In this document: piece by piece, positions 1 to 9,470 of the stretch
How the letters are laid out: each line of letters opens with the position of its first letter
Position numbering within the stretch: position 1 is the first letter of the stretch
Source: Segatella hominis
Lineage (GTDB): Bacteria > Bacteroidota > Bacteroidia > Bacteroidales > Bacteroidaceae
NCBI RefSeq assembly: GCF_004535825.1
Contig: NZ_SGVY01000005.1
Coordinates: 78,586-142,585 of the forward strand
Direction of reading: 5' to 3'
Length of the DNA stretch: 64,000 nucleotides
Translations under genes and position numbers: made by a program
Notes under the pieces: model-generated
What the model was told of the DNA's origin: nothing
What the model saw: only the letters and a program-made list of their open reading frames with translations
The model's database searches: none

Positions 1-846
1 CCTTTCAACCTGGTGATCAAGAACGCTGATGCGCAGGCGAATCCCAACAAGATAGTAGAGAAGGTGGGAGGCCAGGAGGTTCGTCCTCTCGACATCTCCA
101 TCACGAAGACCGTTTGCGTGCTCTTCATCGATGCTATCATCCTGTTGCTGTGTATCCTGATACCAGCCCGCTGGTGCAGGAACCACAAGGTGGATGACCC
201 TGCACCAAAGGGATTTGTGGGACTGATGCACATGTTCATCATGTCGGTATATACCGATGTAATTGAGGCCACACTGGGTAAGGAAGCCCCAAAGTACGCA
301 CCATGGTTGCTTACTTGCTTCTTCTTTATCTTCGTGGCGAATATCATGGGTATCGTACCATTCCCTCCAGGTGGTGGTAACCTGACAGGTAATATCGCCT
401 GCACCGTATTCTTCGGTGTAACGACATTCCTGATTACCAACTTCACCGGTACCAAGGAATACTGGAAGGAAATCTTCTGGCCGGAGGTACCAACGTGGTT
501 GAAGGTGCCAGTGCCACTGATGCCATTCATCGAGCTCTTCGGAATCTTTACGAAACCGCTGGCTCTGATTATCCGACTCTTCGCCAACATGATGGCGGGT
601 CACGCCATCGCACTTTCGTTTGCGGCTATCATTTTCATCATGTTCAACATCAGTGAGAATGCTATCGCCAACTATGTGGCAGGTACGGGTATGACAATAG
701 TAAGTGTTGCGATGAGCGCTTTTATGATGCTCCTCGAAGTATTGGTAAGCTACATTCAGGCATTGGTATTCACCATGCTGAGTGCAGTATTCATCTCGCT
801 GGCTCATGTAAAGTCTCATGAGGCTGAGCCAGAGGTAGTGAAGTAA
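1..846 (+). CDS. atpB: F0F1 ATP synthase subunit a (5' end outside window)
   Basis: Membrane subunit a of F-type ATP synthase, which forms the two ion half-channels beside the c-ring. The reading frame is open to base 1, and a GTG at 13 is only an internal possibility; Bacteroidota subunit a proteins are usually longer at the N-terminus, so the gene is probably cut by the window edge. At least five hydrophobic segments are visible. The conserved stretch PLALIIRLFANMMAGH carries the essential arginine that faces the c-ring carboxylate. It is the first gene here of atpB-E-F-H-A-G; atpD and atpC are not downstream, so they should lie upstream as is usual in Bacteroidales. Confidence 0.95.
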   Translation, partial: PFNLVIKNADAQANPNKIVEKVGGQEVRPLDISITKTVCVLFIDAIILLLCILIPARWCRNHKVDDPAPKGFVGLMHMFIMSVYTDVIEATLGKEAPKYAPWLLTCFFFIFVANIMGIVPFPPGGGNLTGNIACTVFFGVTTFLITNFTGTKEYWKEIFWPEVPTWLKVPVPLMPFIELFGIFTKPLALIIRLFANMMAGHAIALSFAAIIFIMFNISENAIANYVAGTGMTIVSVAMSAFMMLLEVLVSYIQALVFTMLSAVFISLAHVKSHEAEPEVVK

Positions 847-914
847 TTTATAATTTATAATTACGGAATCTACATTCAATTAAACATTAAATAAAGAAAA
901 TATTAACAACTTAA

Positions 915-1166
<252 letters not shown>

Positions 1167-1186
1167 TATTTTGCTGTCACAGTTTG

Positions 1187-1233
1187 CCGTTCTCAATATT
1201 TGTTGTTTATGCAAGATTGGGGACGGAGAACGG
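1187..1233 (+). repeat. Inverted repeat between atpE and atpF
   Basis: CCGTTCTC (1187-1194) is exactly complementary to GAGAACGG (1226-1233), giving an 8-bp stem with a 31-nt loop inside the 124-bp atpE-atpF gap. There is no T-tract. It could act in mRNA processing or stability, as differential expression of subunit c needs some mechanism, but no function is shown. Confidence 0.4.
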
Positions 1234-1290
1234 TGGCTCAAAAAGAGTTAGTTAATTAAAAACGTTTAAGTAAAACTTTAACCAGTATAT

Positions 1291-1791
1291 ATGGATTTAT
1301 TGATTCCTGATAGCGGTTTGCTTTTCTGGATGACGTTGGTCTTTATCATCGTCTTCATTATCCTTTGGAAGGCTGGATTCCCAGCCATCATCAAGATGGT
1401 GAACGACCGAAAGGCCTACATCGACGAGAGTTTGCGTAAAGCTCACGAAGCCAATGAAAAGCTTGCCAATATCCAAAAAGAAGGTGAATCCATCTTGCAG
1501 GAAGCTCGCGAGAAGCAGGCTGCCATTCTGAAAGAGGCTGCTGAAACCCGTGATGCCATCGTAGAGAAAGCACAGGACAAGGCCCGCGAAGAGGGCGCTC
1601 GTCTTCTTTCTGATGCCAAGACTCAGATTGAGAACGAAAAGCAGAATGCTATTCGTGAAATCCGTGGACAGGTTGCAGAACTCTCTGTTCAAATAGCAGA
1701 GAAGGTGCTCAAAGCAAAACTCTCTGACGATAAAGCACAGATGGATTTGATAAATCGACTGCTGGACGAGGTTTCTTCTGATAACAAATAG
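1291..1791 (+). CDS. atpF: F0F1 ATP synthase subunit b
   Basis: Peripheral stalk subunit b, 166 residues, of the usual length. One transmembrane helix (about residues 8-28) is followed by a long charged helix (about 35-155) rich in Ala, Glu, Lys and Arg, as expected of the dimeric coiled-coil stator that joins subunit a to delta and the F1 head. It stands eight bases before atpH in the same operon. Confidence 0.93.
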   Translation: MDLLIPDSGLLFWMTLVFIIVFIILWKAGFPAIIKMVNDRKAYIDESLRKAHEANEKLANIQKEGESILQEAREKQAAILKEAAETRDAIVEKAQDKAREEGARLLSDAKTQIENEKQNAIREIRGQVAELSVQIAEKVLKAKLSDDKAQMDLINRLLDEVSSDNK

Positions 1792-1799
1792 TAAAGCTT

Positions 1800-2336
1800 A
1801 TGGATATAGGTGTAATATCGGTGCGTTATGCCCGTGCTCTTATCAAGGCAGCTACCGGCATGAAGCTCGAAGATCAGGTGTACCAGGAGATGCAGACGCT
1901 CTACAAGAGCTACATCGACGTGCCTGAACTGAGATTTACGATAGACAACCCTATGCTTTCTAAGGATAAGAAACAGGCACTTCTCACGACTGCTTTAGGT
2001 GAAAAACCTTCAGACCTCAGTAAGAAGTTCGTTGCTCTTGTACTGAAAGAGGATAGGGAGAGCACCCTGCAATTCATGGCTGCTTCGTATATCACTCTTT
2101 ACAGGAAACAGAAGAACATCATCCGTGGTAAGCTGATTACCGCCACAGCAGTAGCTCCTGAAACTGAGCAGAAAATGCGTCAGATGGTGGAGCAGCGAAC
2201 GCAAGGTACTGTGGAGTTCAAAACAGAGGTGAACCCTGAAATCATCGGTGGCTTCATCCTTGAGTATGATACTTATAGAATGGATGCGAGCGTGAAAACA
2301 AAGCTCACAAACATTCTGACACAGCTTAAAAAGTAA
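1800..2336 (+). CDS. atpH: F0F1 ATP synthase subunit delta
   Basis: Delta/OSCP subunit, 178 residues, which links the peripheral stalk to the top of the alpha3-beta3 head. The N-terminal six-helix domain begins GVISVRYARALIKAA and the C-terminal part has the family pattern ending in GGFILEYDTYRMDASVKTKL. It starts eight bases after atpF and is followed by a 93-bp gap before atpA. Confidence 0.93.
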   Translation: MDIGVISVRYARALIKAATGMKLEDQVYQEMQTLYKSYIDVPELRFTIDNPMLSKDKKQALLTTALGEKPSDLSKKFVALVLKEDRESTLQFMAASYITLYRKQKNIIRGKLITATAVAPETEQKMRQMVEQRTQGTVEFKTEVNPEIIGGFILEYDTYRMDASVKTKLTNILTQLKK

Positions 2337-2429
2337 GAGATAAGTGAAGTGTGAAAAACGAAGAGTGAACTACTCTGGTGCTTTTCCCTTCATATATTTC
2401 TAAATTCAAATTTTAAATTTTAAATAACA

Positions 2430-4016
2430 ATGTCAGATAAAATTAAACCAAGTGAGGTGTCTGAAGTTCTTCAGCAACAACTACAGGAGGTAAATGGCGC
2501 TCAGCAGTTTGACGAAGTTGGTACTGTGCTCACCGTCGGTGATGGTGTGGCTCGTATCTATGGTCTTCGTAATGCAGAGGCTAATGAGCTTCTTGAGTTC
2601 GAGAACGGCACGATGGCCATCGTCATGAACCTCGAGGAAGACAACGTGGGTTGTGTCCTCCTGGGTCCTACTGCTGGCATCAAGGAGGGACAGAGCGTGA
2701 AACGTACTCACCGTATCGCTTCTATCCGCGTGAACGACAACTTCTTAGGTCGTGTCGTTAACCCTCTGGGTCAGGCTATCGATGGCCAGGGTGATATCGA
2801 TCTCACCGGCGCTTTCGAGATGCCTCTGGATCGTAAGGCTCCTGGTGTGATTTATCGTCAGCCAGTAAAGGAACCACTTCAGACGGGTTTGAAGGCTGTC
2901 GATTCCATGATTCCTATTGGTCGTGGACAGCGTGAGTTGATCATCGGCGACCGTCAGACCGGTAAGACTGCCATCGCAGTGGATACCATCATCAACCAGA
3001 AGAGTTTCTATGAGGCAGGCAAGCCTGTATATTGTATCTATGTAGCCATCGGCCAGAAAGCATCTACCGTTGCAGCATTGGTACAGAACCTCAAGGAGCA
3101 CGGCGCCCTGCCATATACCATCATCGTAAGTGCTACTGCTGCTGATCCTGCAGCCATGCAATACTACGCACCATTTGCTGGTGCTGCTATTGGTGAGTAT
3201 TTCCGCGACCGCGGTTACTCAGCCCTCGTAGTATATGATGACTTGAGTAAGCAGGCTGTAGCTTATCGTGAGGTATCCTTGATTCTCCGCCGTCCATCAG
3301 GACGTGAGGCTTACCCTGGTGATGTCTTCTATCTCCACTCTCGTCTGTTGGAGCGTGCTGCTCGTATCAACGACCAGCAGGAGGTAGCTGAGCAGATGAA
3401 CGACCTGCCAGAGTGCCTGAAGGGCAAGGTAAAGGGTGGTGGTTCTTTGACTGCCCTTCCTATCATTGAGACTCAGGCTGGTGACGTTTCAGCATACATC
3501 CCAACCAACGTAATTTCTATTACCGATGGTCAGATCTTCCTGGAGACCGACCTCTTCAATCAGGGCTTCCGCCCAGCTATCAACGTAGGTATCTCTGTAT
3601 CCCGTGTAGGTGGTTCTGCTCAGATTAAGAGTATGAAGAAGGTGGCTGGTACCTTGAAGATTGATATGGCTCAGTATCGTGAGTTGGAGGCTTTCTCTAA
3701 GTTCTCCAGCGATATGGATGCTGTGACAGCGATGACCTTGGATCGTGGTCGTAAGAACGACCAACTGTTGGTACAGCCTCAGTATCGCCCTATGCCAGTA
3801 GGCGAGCAGGTGGCTATTCTCTATTGTGGTGTTCATGGTTTGATGCACGACGTGCCTATGGATAAGGTTCGTGAGTGTCAGGATCAGTTCCTCGACGCTA
3901 TGCGCAGCCAGCACGCTGATGTCATAGAAACTTTGGCAGATGGTAAACTCACCGACGACTGCATCAAGGTTGTCGAGGAGACCATGGCAAATGTAGCTGG
4001 ACAATATAAAGTGTAA
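2430..4016 (+). CDS. atpA: F0F1 ATP synthase subunit alpha
   Basis: Non-catalytic nucleotide-binding subunit alpha of F1, 528 residues. It shows the beta-barrel N-domain, the P-loop GDRQTGKT, and the alpha/beta family signature near [14 protein letters not shown]. Length and sequence are ordinary. The gene is separated by only six bases from atpG. The catalytic beta subunit gene is not in the window. Confidence 0.97.
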   Translation: MSDKIKPSEVSEVLQQQLQEVNGAQQFDEVGTVLTVGDGVARIYGLRNAEANELLEFENGTMAIVMNLEEDNVGCVLLGPTAGIKEGQSVKRTHRIASIRVNDNFLGRVVNPLGQAIDGQGDIDLTGAFEMPLDRKAPGVIYRQPVKEPLQTGLKAVDSMIPIGRGQRELIIGDRQTGKTAIAVDTIINQKSFYEAGKPVYCIYVAIGQKASTVAALVQNLKEHGALPYTIIVSATAADPAAMQYYAPFAGAAIGEYFRDRGYSALVVYDDLSKQAVAYREVSLILRRPSGREAYPGDVFYLHSRLLERAARINDQQEVAEQMNDLPECLKGKVKGGGSLTALPIIETQAGDVSAYIPTNVISITDGQIFLETDLFNQGFRPAINVGISVSRVGGSAQIKSMKKVAGTLKIDMAQYRELEAFSKFSSDMDAVTAMTLDRGRKNDQLLVQPQYRPMPVGEQVAILYCGVHGLMHDVPMDKVRECQDQFLDAMRSQHADVIETLADGKLTDDCIKVVEETMANVAGQYKV

Positions 4017-4022
4017 TAGCCT

Positions 4023-4994
4023 ATGCCGTCATTAAAAGAGATAAAAACTCGTATTGCCAGCGTCAATAGCACCCGTAAAATTACGAGTGCTATGAAGATG
4101 GTGGCATCCAGTAAGTTGCATCATGCTCAGGTTGCTATACAGAACATGTTACCTTATGAGGATATGCTAGAACATATTCTCAAGAGTTTCTTAGTCAGTA
4201 CTCCTTCTGTTCAATGTGAATTGGAAGTAGAGCATAAGTTGGTTAAGCGCATTGCTCTTGTGGTTTACAGTTCGAATAGTTCGCTTTGCGGTGGATTCAA
4301 TTCCAATATCATTAAGATGATGATGCATGCTGTGGATGAGTATAAAGCTCAAGGCATTGACGACATTACGGTTTATCCTATCGGTAGAAAGGTTGCTGAG
4401 AAGGCGCAGAAATTGGGACTTCATATTGCAGGTGATTTTACAGAGCTTGCTGAAAAGCCAAATTCCAGTGAATGCGCTGCTATTGCAAAGGAACTGGCCA
4501 AAAAATATGTGGCAGGTGAACTGGACCGAGTAGAAATGATTTATCATCATTTCAAAAGTGCTGGTTCTCAGATTCTTACCCGCAAGACATTTTTGCCAAT
4601 CGACCTCTCTACGGAGGCTATTGGTGAAGATAACGACCGTGATCTGACTTCCAATATTGCTACAGCCAAAGCTCAAGAATATCTCCGCAAGAAACAGGAA
4701 GATCAAGAGCGCCAGACTACAGAAGCAAAACCGCTGAATGATGATTTCATCGTAGAGCCGGATTTGAATACTGTACTGAGCGTGCTGATTCCTAAGCATT
4801 TGCATCTGATGATATTCACTGCTTTGCTGGATAGCTTAGCCAGCGAACATGCTGCTCGAATGGTGGCTATGCAAACTGCTACGGATAATGCCGATGAACT
4901 CTTGCGCGAACTCAACTTGCAGTACAACAAGAGTCGTCAACAGGCCATTACAAATGAATTGCTTGATATTGTTGGCGGTAGTGTCAACAATTAA
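4023..4994 (+). CDS. atpG: F0F1 ATP synthase subunit gamma
   Basis: Central rotor shaft of F1. The N-terminal helix (SLKEIKTRIASVNSTRKITSAMKMVA) and the C-terminal helix (ARMVAMQTATDNADELL) are the conserved coiled-coil halves. At 323 residues it is longer than the roughly 290 of E. coli because of a charged insertion at about residues 195-240, rich in Lys, Glu and Gln, which seems a Bacteroidota feature. It is the last gene of the operon and is followed by a terminator. Confidence 0.95.
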   Translation: MPSLKEIKTRIASVNSTRKITSAMKMVASSKLHHAQVAIQNMLPYEDMLEHILKSFLVSTPSVQCELEVEHKLVKRIALVVYSSNSSLCGGFNSNIIKMMMHAVDEYKAQGIDDITVYPIGRKVAEKAQKLGLHIAGDFTELAEKPNSSECAAIAKELAKKYVAGELDRVEMIYHHFKSAGSQILTRKTFLPIDLSTEAIGEDNDRDLTSNIATAKAQEYLRKKQEDQERQTTEAKPLNDDFIVEPDLNTVLSVLIPKHLHLMIFTALLDSLASEHAARMVAMQTATDNADELLRELNLQYNKSRQQAITNELLDIVGGSVNN

Positions 4995-5064
4995 ATGTTT
5001 GTCTTGAGTATTTAAGAAAATAAGTAGTAATCTTGATGATTTCAAGGAAACATTCATTCTAAAT

Positions 5065-5101
5065 AAAAAAGGAGACAAGCGGTGAGCTTATCTCCTTTTT
5101 T
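5065..5101 (+). terminator. Terminator of the atp operon
   Basis: Stem GGAGACAAGC (5071-5080) and GCTTATCTCC (5086-5095) pairs with one mismatch around loop GGTGA, flanked by A6 on the left and T6 on the right. It can work in both directions, but the minus-strand gene ends further away at 5218. Confidence 0.85.
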
Positions 5102-5217
5102 CATGTTTCATTTTAAAGCACCTTTTTGTTTCTTGTTATAGTGCCATCCTTATATCTTCTTTATTTTTAGTGCCATCCTTTTTTATACTTTATACCCTTT
5201 AAGGTCTTAACTGTTTT

Positions 5218-7662
5218 TTATATCTTGTATCGTAGCCCGATATTGAGATCAAAAGTTCGGGATTTTACATTTTCATGATACGAATAATATGTATATCTCA
5301 GATAATAAGATGCCCCCATTTCAAAACTCAGATGTCTCGAGAGATTGAAGAACATCTTAGCGTTTGTAACAAGCAGTGATGCATTTCCCTTATCGCCCTG
5401 AGCGTTCAGGTAGAGTGGGTTGGTATTTTCCCAGTCTTTCTGCTCATACCCTTTCCAGGTGAAGATGCGGTAGTAATCTGCACCGAGTCTGATACTTCCC
5501 ACTTTTCCAAATTCCATGAAACTATTCATCTTCACGCTGTATCCGCTACCCATATTGTAGTCTCTGTCTATGATGTTATAGTAGTCGGTCAGGCTTCCAC
5601 CGAGAATGATGCCGTCTATGAAGATGCTCTGTTCCAGTTTGGTCAAATTTCCGATGGTAGGATAACTGCATAAGATTCCTGGTCCTACTGAAGCGGCTTC
5701 TGATATGCGGTATGGAACCTCACTGGTTCCGTCCTTTACAGGCTGGGAGTCATAATAGTTGAAGTGCTGGAAGATACCGAACAGCACCTTCAAATCATCT
5801 TTCTCGATGACATGTGCTCCCCACAGTCTTCCTAACAAGTGTACTGACGTAATGAGCGGTTGGTTGTTGCTCAATCCGAAAGTCAGATCCGTGGTGAAAT
5901 AATCGAACGGTTTGTTCGTTTCTTCCTTGAAAGCATCACCATATACTAAGTTCAGATTGATATATGGATTTCCCTCACCCCTGAAAAGAGAATTGTTATC
6001 TGCCAGATAGCGGTAACCTGCAGAAATGGAAAAGTCAACGGGTAATTTCTCGTAGTCATGGTATTTATAGTATTTGCCCCTTACTCTCCAGGCATCACCG
6101 CTGATGATACGGTTCAACTCTTTGATAGGACAGACTATGGCTCCAAGAAATTCTCTCAGAAATCGACTGAATCCTCTCTGGCGGTCATCATATACCAGAT
6201 TGCTGATGCGGTGTGTGACCTCACCGATGCACACTCCTCCAATGGTTGTTGCCATCAGGTCATTGATAGCAGGCGGTTCTATCTCGCAGGTCGTCTCCCA
6301 CATCAGACTTCCACAGAAAGAATAGGGGATGGATTGCCAGAAATTCATGCCGTTGCTTCTTGCAGCATTAAAGTACAGACCTCCATGATAGGGGTGAGCA
6401 AACAGGTTGGTAGAGAATTGGTCATTATCCCATACAAATCCGTTCTGGATGTTGTGCTTGATACTGTGGAGAGAGATTTTTGCAAAATCTTCATTCATCA
6501 CAAATTGGTCAAAGCATTGTACGCCCACATTGATGGCAAAAGCTTCCAGCGCAGCTTTCCATGGATGTTTCTTCTGGCGGGATGGGTCATTGGCTGCATA
6601 AACCTGCATCAGACTATCGGTTGCTGGGAGATATTGGTCTGCTTGTTTATTGCCTAAGGTCAGCGATTCTATGATGTTGGCTTTTTCTTCTTTTTTTTGA
6701 TTTTCCAAAGCCCCATTTCTGACAAGTCTGAATGCAATACCGCCTTCCAGCAGCAAACGGTTGCGATAGTGCTGGGCATGGTGGTAATATCGGGTGTCTC
6801 CATAACCTACCGATGCAAAAAGCGAACTGTAGTGGCCTAATTGATAGTCTGCGTTCAGGCGTGCTTGGAGGGAGAAGAGTCTTTTTGGCTTTTCTGATGA
6901 ATGTTCTTCAAAAGTCTCCACATGATAATATCCCAAATCGCCGCTCAGAGAGAATTTTGGATTCAGTTGAAAATACTGTCCGATGCGATAGAAAAGTGCT
7001 CCAGAGAACTTGCTGTCGAGTCCCATGTAATGAGTTCCGATACCTATTATATTATAGGTACTGCGATTTCTGAATCTGAGAGCCATGTTCAGTTTTGTTG
7101 AGGTTCCGATATAGCTCAGCAAGTCAATGCGGGTCTTGGGATTAACATTGACCAGACCAATTTTGTGAGCCACCGTGTCTCTGCTATAGTTGATGATGCC
7201 AATCTGGACACCTCGTGGATGGCTGATGCAAGCATTGAACAATCCTATTTGAGAACCATTGAGGGTATCAGCATAGTTATAAACTGCTGTTTGAATTCCC
7301 CTCATGGACGAGGAACAGATATTGGCTGCTCCAGCCAATTGGATGCCGCGCTTCATTCCCATGGAAACGTTAGAAATTCCAGCCAACTGGATCCCCTTGA
7401 ACGTAGAAGTGGATGCATTGCTGAGCATACCTATCTGGATACCATTTCCTTTGGTAGCAAAGTTGTTTAATGCAGAAATCTGAACTCCCTGCATATCTTT
7501 TTTGATGGCATTTGTAAGGATGCTCAGATTGGCCCCTTTTAAGGAGTCGGTATTACAGAATAAAGAGATGTTGAAATGCTCAACGCCTTTCTGCGCCTGA
7601 ACTCCTGCGGAATTCAGACTCAATGTCATGCATATCAGCATTCCTATCTTCGTTTTTGTCAT
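5218..7662 (-). CDS. Outer-membrane protein: LA_2272-type surface repeats plus DUF3943
   Basis: Predicted exported protein of 814 residues with a signal peptide ending near VQA-Q (about 1-23). Residues about 35-165 hold seven or so copies of a 22-residue unit with the core G-x-Q-I/L-[AG]-x2-N, typical of LA_2272-family surface repeats that likely form a parallel beta stack. A beta-rich segment follows (about 170-330), then a DUF3943 region (about 375-500; core HPYHGGLYFNAARSNG), then a C-terminal series of amphipathic strands ending in an aromatic-rich barrel-like tail. The function is unknown; an outer-membrane barrel with a surface repeat module is the best inference. It is monocistronic, with its own -7 box at 7777-7785. 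Confidence 0.75.
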   Translation of the reverse strand: MTKTKIGMLICMTLSLNSAGVQAQKGVEHFNISLFCNTDSLKGANLSILTNAIKKDMQGVQISALNNFATKGNGIQIGMLSNASTSTFKGIQLAGISNVSMGMKRGIQLAGAANICSSSMRGIQTAVYNYADTLNGSQIGLFNACISHPRGVQIGIINYSRDTVAHKIGLVNVNPKTRIDLLSYIGTSTKLNMALRFRNRSTYNIIGIGTHYMGLDSKFSGALFYRIGQYFQLNPKFSLSGDLGYYHVETFEEHSSEKPKRLFSLQARLNADYQLGHYSSLFASVGYGDTRYYHHAQHYRNRLLLEGGIAFRLVRNGALENQKKEEKANIIESLTLGNKQADQYLPATDSLMQVYAANDPSRQKKHPWKAALEAFAINVGVQCFDQFVMNEDFAKISLHSIKHNIQNGFVWDNDQFSTNLFAHPYHGGLYFNAARSNGMNFWQSIPYSFCGSLMWETTCEIEPPAINDLMATTIGGVCIGEVTHRISNLVYDDRQRGFSRFLREFLGAIVCPIKELNRIISGDAWRVRGKYYKYHDYEKLPVDFSISAGYRYLADNNSLFRGEGNPYINLNLVYGDAFKEETNKPFDYFTTDLTFGLSNNQPLITSVHLLGRLWGAHVIEKDDLKVLFGIFQHFNYYDSQPVKDGTSEVPYRISEAASVGPGILCSYPTIGNLTKLEQSIFIDGIILGGSLTDYYNIIDRDYNMGSGYSVKMNSFMEFGKVGSIRLGADYYRIFTWKGYEQKDWENTNPLYLNAQGDKGNASLLVTNAKMFFNLSRHLSFEMGASYYLRYTYYSYHENVKSRTFDLNIGLRYKI

Positions 7663-8022
7663 ATTGCATAGTTTATTTTAACAGCGCTTTCTCATCATAC
7701 TTACCATTCTGCAGTGCTGTTTGTTAATTCTTCAATTAATTATTATATGGATAGTGTATGACTTTTCCTATCCGTTGCAAAAGTACATATAATTAGCGTA
7801 ATAAACCATAAAATGAGCAAAAGTTTTCGTTTTTGCTATAAAAAATATAAACAGAAAACGTTTACGCTTCTTTTTCGTATAAAAACTTTACTAATATTTT
7901 GCAGTTTCCGAATAAAGTATTATCTTTGCATTCAAATACAGTTTGCTATCTCGACTTTGCAATGTGTAGGTATTAAAGACTGACTTGCAAGTTATGGCAT
8001 ACATTATGAATTAAGTAAAGAA
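7663..8022. other. Divergent intergenic region upstream of DUF3943 gene and rnf operon
   Basis: A 360-bp A/T-rich region without a gene. It carries a minus-strand -7 box (TACTTTTGC read from 7785 to 7777) for the DUF3943 gene and a complete plus-strand promoter at 7897-7928 for the rnf operon. A leader of about 90 nt precedes the RseC-like start. No riboswitch-like structure was recognised. Confidence 0.6.
7897..7928 (+). promoter_or_regulatory. Promoter of the rseC-rnf operon
   Basis: TTTTG at 7897-7901, 19 bp spacer, TATCTTTG at 7921-7928. This matches the Bacteroidota housekeeping promoter consensus (TTTG-N19-TAnnTTTG) exactly. Confidence 0.8.
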
Positions 8023-8436
8023 ATGAGCGATAAGATAAAACATTCTGGTATAATCAATGCTATCAGGGGAGAATGTATATCAGTACGTATTCTACAATCC
8101 TCCGCCTGTAGTGGCTGCAAGGTTGCTTCTCACTGTAATTCTTCTGAGACAAAAGAGAAGATTATTGAGGTAAACCAACCTGGCGTTCAATCGAAATACA
8201 AAATCGGTGATCATGTAGTAGTGGTGGCTGATATGTCAGTTGGCTTTCGGGCAAGTATCTATGGTTATATATTACCATTGGTCCTGATGGTTGTAACTTT
8301 GGTTCTTGTCATAGCCTGTGGGGCAGGTGAGGGCATTGCTGCACTTTCTTCTTTGGGAATCCTCTTTCCTTATTATATGGCTCTGTTTCTGTTGAAGGAT
8401 AAGCTGAAGGAAAAGTTGTCGTTCACCTTGGAATAG
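8023..8436 (+). CDS. RseC/MucC-family membrane protein, Rnf-associated
   Basis: A 137-residue protein of the RseC/MucC (SoxR-reducing system) family. The N-terminal soluble part has a cysteine cluster C29-x2-C32-x5-C38 that could hold a metal or Fe-S centre, followed by two transmembrane helices (about 76-98 and 103-123) and a basic C-terminus. It stands directly before rnfB, a conserved arrangement in anaerobes, so a role in assembly or electron transfer of the Rnf complex is likely. The exact biochemical role is not established. Confidence 0.85.
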   Translation: MSDKIKHSGIINAIRGECISVRILQSSACSGCKVASHCNSSETKEKIIEVNQPGVQSKYKIGDHVVVVADMSVGFRASIYGYILPLVLMVVTLVLVIACGAGEGIAALSSLGILFPYYMALFLLKDKLKEKLSFTLE

Positions 8437-8519
8437 TAAGTAAAGAGCAAGAGAATAATCATATAGTAATGAACCTGAAATAAGAAATTTCGGATAAATA
8501 ACTAAAACAAATTATAATT

Positions 8520-9467
8520 ATGAATTTTATCGTGATTGCAATCTTGGTCCTTGGTTCCATTGCGCTTGTTGCTGCATTGGTTCTTTTTGGAGTATCCAAG
8601 AAATTTGCCGTCGAAGAAGACCCGAGACTTGGACAGGTGGGAGAAATCCTGCCAGGTGCTAATTGTGGTGGTTGTGGTTTTGCCGGTTGTTCTGGCATGG
8701 CTGCTGCCCTTGTCAAGGGTGCTGATGCCGGTTCTATCGAAGGATTGATGTGTCCTGTAGGTGGAGCTGACGTGATGGGCAAAGTGGCTGACCTTTTGGG
8801 TATCGCAGTGGCTAACACTGAGGCGAAGGTGGCTGTAGTGCGTTGTAATGGCTCTTGCGAGAATCGTCCTCGCATCGCCGAGTATGATGGTTTGCACACT
8901 TGTGCAGCTATGAATTCCTGTGGTGCTGGTGAGACTGGCTGCGGATTCGGTTGTCTGGGTTGTGGTGATTGTGTTGCTGCTTGCCAGTTTGGTGCGATTG
9001 CTATCAATCCAAAAACAGGCCTTCCTGAGGTTGATGAAGAAAAATGTACGGGTTGCGGCGCTTGTGCTAAGGCTTGTCCACGTCACATCATCGAACTCCG
9101 CAAGAAGGGTCCTAAGGGACGCCGTGTTTACGTTCAGTGCGTAAATCACGACAAGGGTGCTGTAGCAAAGAAAGCTTGTAGTGTTGCTTGTATCGGATGC
9201 GGTAAGTGTCAGAAAGTCTGCAAGTTCGATGCTATCACAATCGAAAACAACGTGGCTTATGTTGACTTCAACAAGTGCCGCATGTGTACAAAGTGTGTTG
9301 ACGAATGCCCTACAGGTGCACTCGTGAAAGTAAATTTCCCAATTAAGAAGGCAAAGCCAGCTGCTGATGTTACTCCTCAGGCAGATGCTCCAGTTGCAGC
9401 TCCTAAAGCAGATGCTCCAGTTGCAGCTCCTCAGGCAGAGACTTCAGAAGTAAAGAAGGAGGACTAA
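8520..9467 (+). CDS. rnfB: Rnf electron transport complex subunit B
   Basis: Ferredoxin-accepting iron-sulfur subunit of the Rnf complex (ferredoxin:NAD+ oxidoreductase coupled to ion pumping). One N-terminal transmembrane anchor (3-25) is followed by the Fe-S domain with C49, C52, C57 and C78 and then several CxxCxxCxxxC ferredoxin motifs (from about 140 to 270), enough for four further clusters. The Ala/Pro-rich tail (about 280-315) contains two copies of ADAPVAAP, encoded by a 27-bp tandem repeat. It ends three bases before rnfC. Confidence 0.95.
   Translation: MNFIVIAILVLGSIALVAALVLFGVSKKFAVEEDPRLGQVGEILPGANCGGCGFAGCSGMAAALVKGADAGSIEGLMCPVGGADVMGKVADLLGIAVANTEAKVAVVRCNGSCENRPRIAEYDGLHTCAAMNSCGAGETGCGFGCLGCGDCVAACQFGAIAINPKTGLPEVDEEKCTGCGACAKACPRHIIELRKKGPKGRRVYVQCVNHDKGAVAKKACSVACIGCGKCQKVCKFDAITIENNVAYVDFNKCRMCTKCVDECPTGALVKVNFPIKKAKPAADVTPQADAPVAAPKADAPVAAPQAETSEVKKED
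9381..9431 (+). repeat. 27-bp-period tandem repeat in rnfB tail
   Basis: Identical 24-base blocks at 9381-9404 and 9408-9431 encode ADAPVAAP twice. The period is 27 bp, so copy-number change would keep the frame. It probably forms a flexible linker tail. Confidence 0.8.
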
Positions 9468-9470
9468 ATC

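Noticed and set aside
6058-6657. 199-codon plus-strand open frame
   Set aside because: It lies wholly inside the DUF3943 gene on the other strand, and its translation has no domain or sensible composition.
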